Part shown: piece after piece, positions 1 through 5,723 of the stretch
Layout: each line of letters starts with the position of its first letter
Position numbering within the stretch: the first letter of the stretch is position 1
Notes under the pieces: generated by a model
What the model was told of the DNA's origin: nothing
Database searches by the model: none
Seen by the model: only the letters and a program-made list of their open reading frames with translations
Position numbers and translations under genes: made by a program
Source of the DNA: an uncultured Traorella sp.
Lineage (GTDB): Bacteria > Bacillota_I > Bacilli_A > Erysipelotrichales > Erysipelotrichaceae
Direction of reading: 5' to 3'
Assembly: GCA_945919165.1 (NCBI GenBank)
Contig: CAMEIZ010000088.1
Coordinates: 1-7,556 of the forward strand
Length of the DNA stretch: 7,556 nucleotides

Positions 1-1127
1 CTGATCTTAGGGAAAATCATGCTTTGATTGGTGTGAATCAGGCGCACTTTGTTGATTTGCTGGATCAGAACATCGTGTTAACTGAGGGCAGAACATTTAC
101 ACAGGAGGAAATTGATACCGGTGCTCATGTCATTTTGTTGAATGAAGATTATCAGCATGTAGACGATTTTTCAGTTTCGAATGATTCCGGCGGAAGTGAA
201 ATCACAAAAAAACTGTCAAATCTGAAAGTCGGGGATAAAGTTTCCGTTTCGACGATTATTTATGAAGATTACTATGGTGGAAAAGTGTTTTCTGAGGATA
301 CGCAGGAATATGAAATTATTGGATTTCATAAGAAAAATAAACTTCAATCAAATAATGTTTTTGGTGTATTCATCTATCACTATGAAGATGCGATTTATGT
401 GCCGGTGAATGCCTTACTTCAAACTTATGAAAGAATAGAAAAAATTGTGGATGAAAATCAACTCAGTTACAGCTCAGATCATTATTATCCAAGTCTTCAA
501 TCCATTACTATGAAATTAAATGATCCTGAAGCCGTATATGAAGCGGCAAAAGAGCTATTGATGGAGTATAAAAAAAGAGGTGTTAGTGAGGTTGAAGTCT
601 TTTCATCGGCAGATTCTTATGAAGCTGTAGCCGGTCCTCTTGAAAGTTTGAGTAACATTGCCAATATTGTGGTTGTGGTTTCGACTGTGATTGCTATCTT
701 TATCTTATATCTGATTGTTACCTTATTTTTGAAAGATCGAAAACATGAGATTGGCATTTATCTTGCATTGGGTGAAATCAGATGGAAAATATTGTGTCAG
801 ATTTTTTTAGAAGTTTATCTGGTTGGAATACTTGCTATTACGCTTTCACTTTACAGCGGTTTTCAGCTGGGAGGCAGAATATCGAAAGATATCTTATCAT
901 CACAGATACAAAAACAACAGGAAGTGATTGATACGAAGCTGGATAAATTGGATTCCATCTTGCCTGATAATATGGAAAGTACAATGGTTTTGGATACTTA
1001 TCAGGTCAGATTGTCCTTTGAAACGATTTTGATGATTTATGGCATCAGTAGTTTGATTTTACTTGTTGCTTCGACATTGCCGATTCATTTATTGATGAAA
1101 ACAAAGCCAAAGAATACATTATTATAA
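1..1127 (+). CDS. ABC transporter permease, FtsX/MacB type (5'-truncated)
   Basis: This is the C-terminal part of an ABC transporter permease. The reading frame is open to the window edge (first whole codon at position 3), so the TTG at position 24 is not a credible start and the gene begins upstream. The first ~205 visible residues are a soluble, beta-rich extracytoplasmic region of the MacB periplasmic-core type. Then come three membrane segments, encoded near 650-735, 793-870 and 1018-1095. The stretch after the first one (KDRKHEIGIYLALGEIRWKI) is the classic FtsX-domain pattern in which an E-I-G-I-x-x-A-L-G motif follows the first C-terminal helix. Family members work with an ATP-binding subunit, often encoded next door, to move lipids, peptides or antimicrobials or to act mechanically on the envelope. 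The substrate cannot be read here. A terminator directly after the stop separates it from the next operon. Confidence 0.85.
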   Translation, partial: DLRENHALIGVNQAHFVDLLDQNIVLTEGRTFTQEEIDTGAHVILLNEDYQHVDDFSVSNDSGGSEITKKLSNLKVGDKVSVSTIIYEDYYGGKVFSEDTQEYEIIGFHKKNKLQSNNVFGVFIYHYEDAIYVPVNALLQTYERIEKIVDENQLSYSSDHYYPSLQSITMKLNDPEAVYEAAKELLMEYKKRGVSEVEVFSSADSYEAVAGPLESLSNIANIVVVVSTVIAIFILYLIVTLFLKDRKHEIGIYLALGEIRWKILCQIFLEVYLVGILAITLSLYSGFQLGGRISKDILSSQIQKQQEVIDTKLDKLDSILPDNMESTMVLDTYQVRLSFETILMIYGISSLILLVASTLPIHLLMKTKPKNTLL

Positions 1128-1148
1128 GGATCTCAGATCCTTTTTTTT
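1126..1148 (+). terminator. Rho-independent terminator after the permease gene
   Basis: AAGGATC (1126-1132), a TCA loop and GATCCTT (1136-1142) form a perfect 7-bp stem, and the run of T continues to 1148. The stem begins inside the TAA stop codon (1125-1127). It should end transcription of the permease operon and insulate the polyphosphate operon downstream. Confidence 0.85.
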
Positions 1149-1170
1149 AAGTTGATTTATGTTTGGCTTC

Positions 1171-1199
1171 AACTTGTTTTTAATTGATTTGAGTATAAT
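1171..1199 (+). promoter_or_regulatory. Promoter of the VTC-DUF4956-lipoprotein operon
   Basis: A perfect -10 box TATAAT lies at 1194-1199, 15 bases before the ATG at 1215. The -35 is poor: AACTTG (1171-1176) has a 17-bp spacer but little resemblance to TTGACA, while TTGTTT (1174-1179) would leave only 14 bp. The promoter may be weak or need an activator. Transcription should begin near 1206, placing the ribosome site at the very 5' end of the mRNA. Confidence 0.6.
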
Positions 1200-1205
1200 G
1201 AAATC

Positions 1206-1211
1206 GGTGAT
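1206..1211 (+). promoter_or_regulatory. Ribosome binding site GGTGAT of the VTC gene
   Basis: GGTGAT matches the 3' half of the full anti-Shine-Dalgarno complement (AGGAGGTGAT) and sits 3 bases before ATG 1215. It supports that start. The other ATG nearby (1210) opens a frame that stops after three codons. Confidence 0.55.
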
Positions 1212-1214
1212 GAG

Positions 1215-1892
1215 ATGTTAGAAGTGTTTGAAAGAGTTGAAAAGAAATATCTGATGAGTAAAGATCAGGCGGAAAGATTGAAAAATGTGATGAAAAGTAC
1301 AATGAAAGAGGATAACTATCATGATTCCATGATTTTAAATCTGTATTATGATACGAAAGATCATCGTTTGATTCGCTCTTCGTTGGAAAAGCCGGTATAT
1401 AAGGAGAAACTGAGAATTCGCAGTTATTGTATACCGACACTTCAGGATGAGGTTTTCTTTGAATTAAAAAAGAAATATCAGGGTATTGTCTATAAGCGAC
1501 GATGCAGTGTTGTATTGAAGGATGCATATGATCAAAAACTGAATCTCAATAATCAGATTGAAAAGGAAATTGCTTATTTTTTGGATATCTATGAAAAATT
1601 AGAGCCAGCCATGGTGATTTCCTATCATCGTCAGTCGTATGTTGGACATGAGGATCACTCATTCAGAATTACTTTTGATGATGATTTGTTGGAACGTAAT
1701 TATGATCTTGATTTATGTAAGGGTATTTATGGGAATCCGCTTTTAGATGAGAAAAAGGTACTTATGGAGATTAAACTGAAAGATGCGATACCGCTTTGGT
1801 TAGCGAATGAATTGGATCAAATGAATGTATTTCCGATATCTTTTTCAAAATATGGTTTGGGATATGCAAAGGAGAATTGTCATGTTAAATAG
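1215..1892 (+). CDS. VTC-domain polyphosphate polymerase
   Basis: This 225-aa protein is a single VTC domain of the triphosphate tunnel metalloenzyme fold. In yeast Vtc4 this domain makes polyphosphate from ATP; bacterial members are assigned the same activity. Charged tunnel motifs appear in family order: E9-K10-K11-Y12, YYDT at 44-47, K65/R67/R69/Y71 (KLRIRSY), E83 with K85-K87, K94-R95-R96, Y137-x-R139, R151-x-T-x-D155, E185-x-K187 and S211-K212. None of the expected basic or acidic positions is visibly missing, so it is probably active. It has no signal peptide or membrane segment and should be cytosolic, using the DUF4956 product as membrane partner. It is the first gene of a three-gene operon and its last 11 bases overlap the next gene. 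The function rests on family knowledge; the motifs are seen directly. Confidence 0.88.
   Translation: MLEVFERVEKKYLMSKDQAERLKNVMKSTMKEDNYHDSMILNLYYDTKDHRLIRSSLEKPVYKEKLRIRSYCIPTLQDEVFFELKKKYQGIVYKRRCSVVLKDAYDQKLNLNNQIEKEIAYFLDIYEKLEPAMVISYHRQSYVGHEDHSFRITFDDDLLERNYDLDLCKGIYGNPLLDEKKVLMEIKLKDAIPLWLANELDQMNVFPISFSKYGLGYAKENCHVK
1868..1875 (+). promoter_or_regulatory. Ribosome binding site that sets the DUF4956 start
   Basis: AAAGGAGA, lying inside the end of the VTC gene, is 6 bases before ATG 1882. No comparable site precedes the longer-frame ATG at 1825, so the 1882 start is preferred. Confidence 0.75.
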
Positions 1893-2556
1893 TATATTTT
1901 TCAATACTTCAACGAGTATTGACTGGAAAAGCTTTATGCTTTGTACATTGGTTTCATTAGTGCTGGGAGGTTTTGTTTCGTTATATTATATGTATAAGAC
2001 TTCTTATACAAAAGGCTTTGCCTGTACGCTGACGCTTCTACCGGCTATGGTATGTGTGGTCATTATGTTGGTGAATGGAAATCTGGGGGCAGGAGTTGCC
2101 ACAATGGGAGCTTTTTCACTTGTTCGTTTTCGCTCTGTTCCGGGTACAGCCAAAGATATATCGTGTGTTTTTTTAACGATGGCGATTGGACTGGCGTGCG
2201 GAATGGGATATCTGGGTGTAGCGGTTTTGTTTACGGCTATGATTTTACTGGCAGGTTTTTTGATTTCTTCAAGTGGGTTATTTGAGGTCAGAAAGAATGA
2301 ACGTATTTTGAAGATTACGATTCCGGAGCATTTGAATTACAATGATGTTTTTGAAGATATTTTTTTGAAATACACCAAAAGTCATGAATTAATCAGTGTC
2401 AAAACCAGTGCCATGGGCAGCTTATATAAATGTGAATATCAAATCTTTTTAAATCAGATTCAGCTTGAAAAAGAAATGATTGATGAACTGAGAGTTCGTA
2501 ATGGTAATCTTGAAATCAGCTGCTGCAAAATAAAAGCAGGAAAGGATGAGTTATAA
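1882..2556 (+). CDS. DUF4956 multi-pass membrane protein, partner of VTC polymerase
   Basis: The protein has 224 aa from ATG 1882, chosen because a good ribosome site precedes it and the first ~20 codons of the longer frame only read through the VTC gene. An N-terminal membrane region has about four hydrophobic segments (roughly 17-37, 47-65, 94-110 and 112-131). The loop between segments 2 and 3 carries AFSLVRFRSVPGTAKDI (77-93), the hallmark of DUF4956. A soluble, mixed alpha/beta domain follows (138-224), likely cytosolic. The family is known mainly by co-occurrence with VTC polymerases in bacteria; its biochemical role is not established. The gene overlaps VTC by 11 nt and shares one base with the lipoprotein gene (TAATG), indicating translational coupling. 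A role as membrane anchor or polyphosphate conduit, analogous to the membrane subunits of yeast VTC, is inference. The conserved Arg/Lys loop would suit an anionic polymer. Confidence 0.85.
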   Translation: MLNSIFFNTSTSIDWKSFMLCTLVSLVLGGFVSLYYMYKTSYTKGFACTLTLLPAMVCVVIMLVNGNLGAGVATMGAFSLVRFRSVPGTAKDISCVFLTMAIGLACGMGYLGVAVLFTAMILLAGFLISSSGLFEVRKNERILKITIPEHLNYNDVFEDIFLKYTKSHELISVKTSAMGSLYKCEYQIFLNQIQLEKEMIDELRVRNGNLEISCCKIKAGKDEL

Positions 2557-4205
2557 TGAAAATATTCTTACTGGTATGTTTGTTGTTTATGATGACGGGT
2601 TGTCAAAAGACAGCCCAAACGGAAACACCTTTAGAAAACAACTATGATCTGACATTTTCAAATCGTGATCTGGATGCCGGTTATGATGAAAATCAAGCTG
2701 AAATCATTGATCTTCATGAAAGTATTACGATTTCACAGGAAGGAATCTATCTTTTAAGAGGTTCACTGGAAAATGGTTCTGTTACAATTCAGGCATCTGA
2801 AAATGCGAAAATTCAGCTGATTCTGGACAATGTTTCAATTCAGAATGAAAACGGTGCAGCGATCCATATTGTTGAAGCTGATAAAGTATTTATTACGTTG
2901 GCAAAGGATTCAGTTAATGAACTGACAAGTTTGATAACAGATAAGGATATTGACGGAGCTATTTTTTCAAAAAGTGATCTTTGTCTGAATGGTGAAGGAA
3001 AACTATCCATAATTAGCAATGCCCATGGTATTGTTTCAAAAGATGATTTGATCATTGGTTCAGGTACTTATGAAATTACTTCATCATTTCAAGCACTTAG
3101 CGGAAAGGATTGTGTAAAAATCAATGATGGAAGCTTTGTGCTGGTGAGTGGGGAAGATGCCATTCAGTCGGATAATATTGAGAACGCTCGCGGTTATATT
3201 TATATTCATGATGGTGATTTTGATATTTCATCCAAACAAGATGGTCTTCAGGCAGAAAACTATCTTCAGATTGATGATGCTGTTATGAAAATTACTTGTA
3301 TGAATGATCAAGATGAAAGCAGTAAAGCAATAAAATCAAAAGGTCAAATGGTCATTCTAGATGGCAGTTATGAAATCAACAGTCAGGATGATGCGCTTCA
3401 TGCAGCGAAAAATCTGACGATTCAAAATGGCGATTTTGTAATCAGCAGTGAGGATGATGGGATTCACAGTGATGAGGATGTTCAAATTCAAAATGGCAGC
3501 ATTCAAATCAATCAGAGTTATGAGGGCATAGAAGGAAAGAATGTTATTTTGGATGGTGGAGAGATTTTTATAGTTTCTAGTGATGATGGCATCAATGCCT
3601 CTGATCCAGCCAGTACTTCTGATTTTGATCAAAAAGAGGATGTGCGTATTGAAATCAATGGCGGTATGATCACGGTGGATGCTCAGGGAGATGCTTTGGA
3701 TTCTAATGGAGATCTTATCATTGACGATGCTACGATTATTTTAAATGGTTCGACAAATGGCGGGAATGGGACGATCGATTCTTCTAATTCAGCCAAAATC
3801 AATGGTGGGGTATTATTAGCTTGCGGCAGTTCTCAAATGGCAATGGGCTTTGATGAGGATAGTCAACAGCCTTCTATCTTGTATTGTCTTGATACTGTTT
3901 ATCCGGCTGGCAGCAGCATCACGATCTATGATTTATATCAAAATGAACTGGCTGGTTTTACTTCATCTAAATCTTTTAGCAGTCTCAATCTTTCTATTCC
4001 TGATTTTGAAATCAATCAGACATATATGATTCAGATTAATGAAGATAAAATAGAAGTGACACTATCCTCGATATCAACATCCAATGCCATGAATCAACAT
4101 GGTATGAAACCTAATGAAGGATTTCAAAAACCTCAAGGTCCTCAGGACAGAGAAGAAATTTCAAAAGGTGAAGGTATGAAACCGGATAAAAGACAGCCAT
4201 CTTGA
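2556..4205 (+). CDS. Carbohydrate-binding-type beta-helix lipoprotein (DUF4353 family)
   Basis: This 549-aa surface lipoprotein has a short signal peptide ending in a lipobox M-T-G-C, with Cys16 as lipidation site. An acidic N-terminal region (~30-128) leads into about twelve beta-helix rungs (~129-423) of 20-24 residues, with a recurring pattern such as DDGIHSDEDVQIQNGSIQI: an acidic turn, G/A-[IL], then N/D-G before a beta strand. A C-terminal beta module follows (~430-505, with TSSKSFSSLNLSIPDF), as in proteins annotated as carbohydrate-binding domain-containing (DUF4353). A polar Gly/Pro/Lys/Met-rich tail ends the protein. It begins on the last base of the DUF4956 stop, with AAAGGAT upstream, so it is translationally coupled. 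It should sit on the outer face of the membrane. The ligand is not known: a wall or capsule glycan, or a metal-polyphosphate complex via the aspartate ladder, are both inference. No catalytic motif is recognised. Confidence 0.82.
   Translation: MKIFLLVCLLFMMTGCQKTAQTETPLENNYDLTFSNRDLDAGYDENQAEIIDLHESITISQEGIYLLRGSLENGSVTIQASENAKIQLILDNVSIQNENGAAIHIVEADKVFITLAKDSVNELTSLITDKDIDGAIFSKSDLCLNGEGKLSIISNAHGIVSKDDLIIGSGTYEITSSFQALSGKDCVKINDGSFVLVSGEDAIQSDNIENARGYIYIHDGDFDISSKQDGLQAENYLQIDDAVMKITCMNDQDESSKAIKSKGQMVILDGSYEINSQDDALHAAKNLTIQNGDFVISSEDDGIHSDEDVQIQNGSIQINQSYEGIEGKNVILDGGEIFIVSSDDGINASDPASTSDFDQKEDVRIEINGGMITVDAQGDALDSNGDLIIDDATIILNGSTNGGNGTIDSSNSAKINGGVLLACGSSQMAMGFDEDSQQPSILYCLDTVYPAGSSITIYDLYQNELAGFTSSKSFSSLNLSIPDFEINQTYMIQINEDKIEVTLSSISTSNAMNQHGMKPNEGFQKPQGPQDREEISKGEGMKPDKRQPS
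3420..3497 (+). repeat. In-phase coding repeat in the beta-helix (66-nt period)
   Basis: ATTCAAAATGGC occurs at 3420-3431 and again at 3486-3497, exactly 66 bases (22 codons) apart. Each copy encodes IQNG in adjacent beta-helix rungs. The nucleotide identity suggests fairly recent duplication or conversion of a rung within the lipoprotein gene. Confidence 0.6.
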
Positions 4206-4218
4206 TCATGTGTTTTCT

Positions 4219-4247
4219 TTGCATTCATCATGAAATCATTGTATAAT
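4219..4247 (+). promoter_or_regulatory. Promoter of the unknown membrane protein / HD hydrolase operon
   Basis: TTGCAT (4219-4224), a 17-bp spacer and TATAAT (4242-4247) make a good sigma-A type promoter in the 59-bp gap after the lipoprotein gene. A start near 4254 leaves a leader of about ten bases. The spacer contains the small dyad TTCATCATGAA (4224-4234). No hairpin terminator is seen between 4206 and 4264, so read-through from the upstream operon is also possible. Confidence 0.7.
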
Positions 4248-4254
4248 TAATTTC

Positions 4255-4261
4255 AGGTGAT
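4255..4261 (+). promoter_or_regulatory. Ribosome binding site AGGTGAT
   Basis: AGGTGAT sits 3 bases before ATG 4265 and supports that start. With transcription starting near 4254 it would lie right at the mRNA 5' end, as at the VTC gene. Confidence 0.55.
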
Positions 4262-4264
4262 GAA

Positions 4265-5062
4265 ATGATTGATTTTATTAAACGAAACAAGATCTTTTCC
4301 GGCTGTCTTGTTTTCTTGCTTGTTGTGATTACATCACTTACAGGTATTCTGATTTATGAAAAGATAAGTGGGGATGAAGACTTGAAACTTCCCTCCATTT
4401 TTAATCCTGATCCTGACAGTATGAAAGATCCCGAGATTATTTCTTTTACGGGAAGCTTTGATGATGAATTGAATCAAATCAGATTTACTTGGGATTATGA
4501 GCTATATCGACATAAGCTGAATTATGTGGAAATCTATCATGATAAAGTGATGATGAATCAGCTGAATGATGAAAAAAACACACTTATCAGCATAACTGCT
4601 TATGGTATTTCAACAGGAAACAATGACTTTGAACTTCGTCTTTATTATGACAATGGAATGGTTGTGAGTAAAACCATCAATGTTTTCATTGATTATGTAT
4701 TTGATGTTGAAATGAATCATCAGCTGATTGACAATAATATCGGCAAAGGATATTTGTTCTCGATTAAATATCATTACAATGCGAAAACACCGGTTGGAAT
4801 TCCCAAGATTTTAGTTAATACAACGTTTTCAAAATATTGGGGTGCAAAATACTTAAATCGAGTCAGCAAGCCGTTAAAAGATGACTATTTGGAAATTACG
4901 GCATATTATTTTATAGATTTTAAGGACTATCCTGAAGAAGAGGTAACCTGGAATCTTTCTTATACTTTTGAAAGTGTCGGGGTGCGTCTGCATGATACTT
5001 TCAGTGAAGTTATCACACCGGATAAGTTTGTAACGGATAAAATCGAGGTGAATCAGCCATGA
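4265..5062 (+). CDS. Membrane-anchored extracytoplasmic protein of unknown function
   Basis: I do not recognise this 265-aa protein's family. A basic N-terminus (K6, R7, K9) precedes one strong hydrophobic helix at ~10-31, with no lipobox and no clear signal-peptidase site, so it is probably a signal-anchored protein with an outside C-terminal part. Residues ~55-255 are rich in alternating polar/hydrophobic and aromatic residues (for example NDFELRLYYDNG, YLEITAYYFIDF, EEVTWNLSYTFE), suggesting two or three beta-sandwich or Ig-like modules. No enzyme motif or cysteine pair is seen; its only cysteine is in the membrane helix. It has its own promoter and its stop overlaps the HD hydrolase start by 4 nt, so the two products are likely co-produced. 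A surface adhesion, sensing or wall-binding role is possible but unsupported. Confidence 0.75.
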   Translation: MIDFIKRNKIFSGCLVFLLVVITSLTGILIYEKISGDEDLKLPSIFNPDPDSMKDPEIISFTGSFDDELNQIRFTWDYELYRHKLNYVEIYHDKVMMNQLNDEKNTLISITAYGISTGNNDFELRLYYDNGMVVSKTINVFIDYVFDVEMNHQLIDNNIGKGYLFSIKYHYNAKTPVGIPKILVNTTFSKYWGAKYLNRVSKPLKDDYLEITAYYFIDFKDYPEEEVTWNLSYTFESVGVRLHDTFSEVITPDKFVTDKIEVNQP

Positions 5063-5589
5063 AAGCTATTTATTCCAGACTAGATTGGAATGAAGATCAA
5101 AGAATTCTTAATTTTTTAGCGATCATTGATGATTTGCTGGAAAATGATCATGTAAATGAATTAAAGGATTTTAATCAGCATTTTATGACCAATCGTTTTC
5201 AGCATTCACTCAATGTTGCTTACTATACGTATCTGTGGTGTGAAAAGCTTCATTTGGACAGTTCTCACGCAGCACGGGCTGCTTTGCTGCATGATTTGTT
5301 CTTTTATGATTATTTCAAACATGAGCATGAATCCTGGCATCCGGCTTTGCATCCCAGAGTCGCTGCCAAAAATGCGAAAATGATTACGGATCTGACACCT
5401 ATGATGGAAGATTCGATCCTGAAGCATATGTGGCCGCTGACATGGCATAAACCGCTTTATCCGGAGGGTTGGGTAGTAACGATGGCAGATAAGTATTGTG
5501 CTGCCTGTGAAGTGATTGACAGCTGTTATTTGGCTTTTAAACTGTCAAGAATCTGTTTTGTTTTGGTTATAATGGCTTCAATATTTTAG
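5059..5589 (+). CDS. HD-domain metal-dependent phosphohydrolase
   Basis: This 176-aa cytosolic protein has an HD domain over most of its length. Candidate metal ligands appear in order: H49 (RFQHS), H78-D79 (ALLHDLFFYD), H98 (LHPRVA), H123 (LKHMWP) and D144 (MADKYCA). The H-HD-H-H-D series is the pattern of HD proteins with a two-metal site, unlike YfbR-type nucleotidases with a simpler H-HD-D set. Members hydrolyse phosphate esters of nucleotides or signalling molecules; the substrate here is unknown. The start at ATG 5059 is supported by GAGGTGA (5045-5051), 7 bases upstream, and overlaps the preceding stop as ATGA. After D144 and a short helix, the protein ends in a hydrophobic tail (~163-176, ICFVLVIMASIF), which is unusual for the family and could reflect decay or a membrane-associating end. 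A terminator follows at once. Confidence 0.83.
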   Translation: MKAIYSRLDWNEDQRILNFLAIIDDLLENDHVNELKDFNQHFMTNRFQHSLNVAYYTYLWCEKLHLDSSHAARAALLHDLFFYDYFKHEHESWHPALHPRVAAKNAKMITDLTPMMEDSILKHMWPLTWHKPLYPEGWVVTMADKYCAACEVIDSCYLAFKLSRICFVLVIMASIF

Positions 5590-5590
5590 T

Positions 5591-5617
5591 AACTGTGATT
5601 CTCTCACAGTTTTTTTA
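5591..5617 (+). terminator. Rho-independent terminator after the HD hydrolase gene
   Basis: AACTGTGA (5591-5598), loop TTCTC and TCACAGTT (5604-5611) form a perfect 8-bp stem followed by a T run to 5616. It starts two bases after the stop codon and closes the operon before the catabolic redox genes. Confidence 0.9.
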
Positions 5618-5633
5618 TTTTTGAAATAAGTTG

Positions 5634-5648
5634 AAAATGACTCATTTT
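5634..5648. promoter_or_regulatory. Odd-length palindrome, possible operator
   Basis: AAAATGA-C-TCATTTT is a perfect 7-1-7 dyad. A one-base centre makes it a poor RNA hairpin but a plausible binding site for a dimeric regulator. It lies about 24 bases upstream of the cre box centre, about 25 bases from the -35, and is outside any gene. The regulator cannot be named. Confidence 0.4.
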
Positions 5649-5658
5649 TTGAAAAAGG

Positions 5659-5672
5659 TGTAAGCGTTTACT
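5659..5672 (+). promoter_or_regulatory. CcpA-type catabolite-responsive element (cre)
   Basis: TGTAAGCGTTTACT fits the cre consensus TGNAARCGNWWWCA at 13 of 14 positions, differing only in the last base. Its final base is the first base of the -35 box. CcpA bound here would be expected to repress the flavoprotein operon when preferred sugars are present. This is inferred from the motif and from CcpA biology in Bacillota. Confidence 0.7.
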
Positions 5673-5700
5673 TGTATTTTCTTATTTTTTTTCTTATAAT
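5672..5700 (+). promoter_or_regulatory. Promoter of the GlpA-like flavoprotein operon
   Basis: TTGTAT (5672-5677), a 17-bp spacer and TATAAT (5695-5700). Transcription should start near 5707, leaving a leader of about 17 bases with AAAGGAGATC just before ATG 5724. The leader is too short for an antiterminator, so a GlpP-style attenuation mechanism is not present here. Confidence 0.78.
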
Positions 5701-5723
5701 AAAAAAAGTAAAGGAGATCCGGT

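Noticed and set aside
24..26. TTG as start of the first gene
   Set aside because: The frame is open to the window edge with family-like sequence, no ribosome site precedes it, and the product would lack the N-terminal permease helix.
1180..1527. Minus-strand open frame opposite the VTC gene
   Set aside because: It is antisense to a well-supported gene, has no recognisable domain and no ribosome site, and looks like a shadow of AT-rich codons.
1825..1881. N-terminal extension of the DUF4956 gene from ATG 1825
   Set aside because: The ~19 extra residues only re-read VTC codons in another frame, and the good ribosome site (1868-1875) points to ATG 1882.
2052..2285. Plus-strand frame inside the DUF4956 gene
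   Set aside because: It lies wholly within the DUF4956 membrane region in another frame; its Cys/Phe/Gly-rich content is typical of a shifted hydrophobic gene.
4085..4205. Met/Gly/Lys/Pro-rich tail of the lipoprotein as a separate functional domain
   Set aside because: Only two loose GMKP copies are seen; it is best treated as a disordered tail.
4224..4234. TTCATCATGAA dyad in the spacer of the second promoter
   Set aside because: A 5-1-5 dyad in AT-rich DNA is common by chance; its place in the spacer is suggestive but not enough to call an operator.
5568..5573. TATAAT near the end of the HD gene as a promoter for a small RNA
   Set aside because: No -35 at a proper distance (TCAAGA at 17 bp), and the terminator lies under 20 bases past the expected start.
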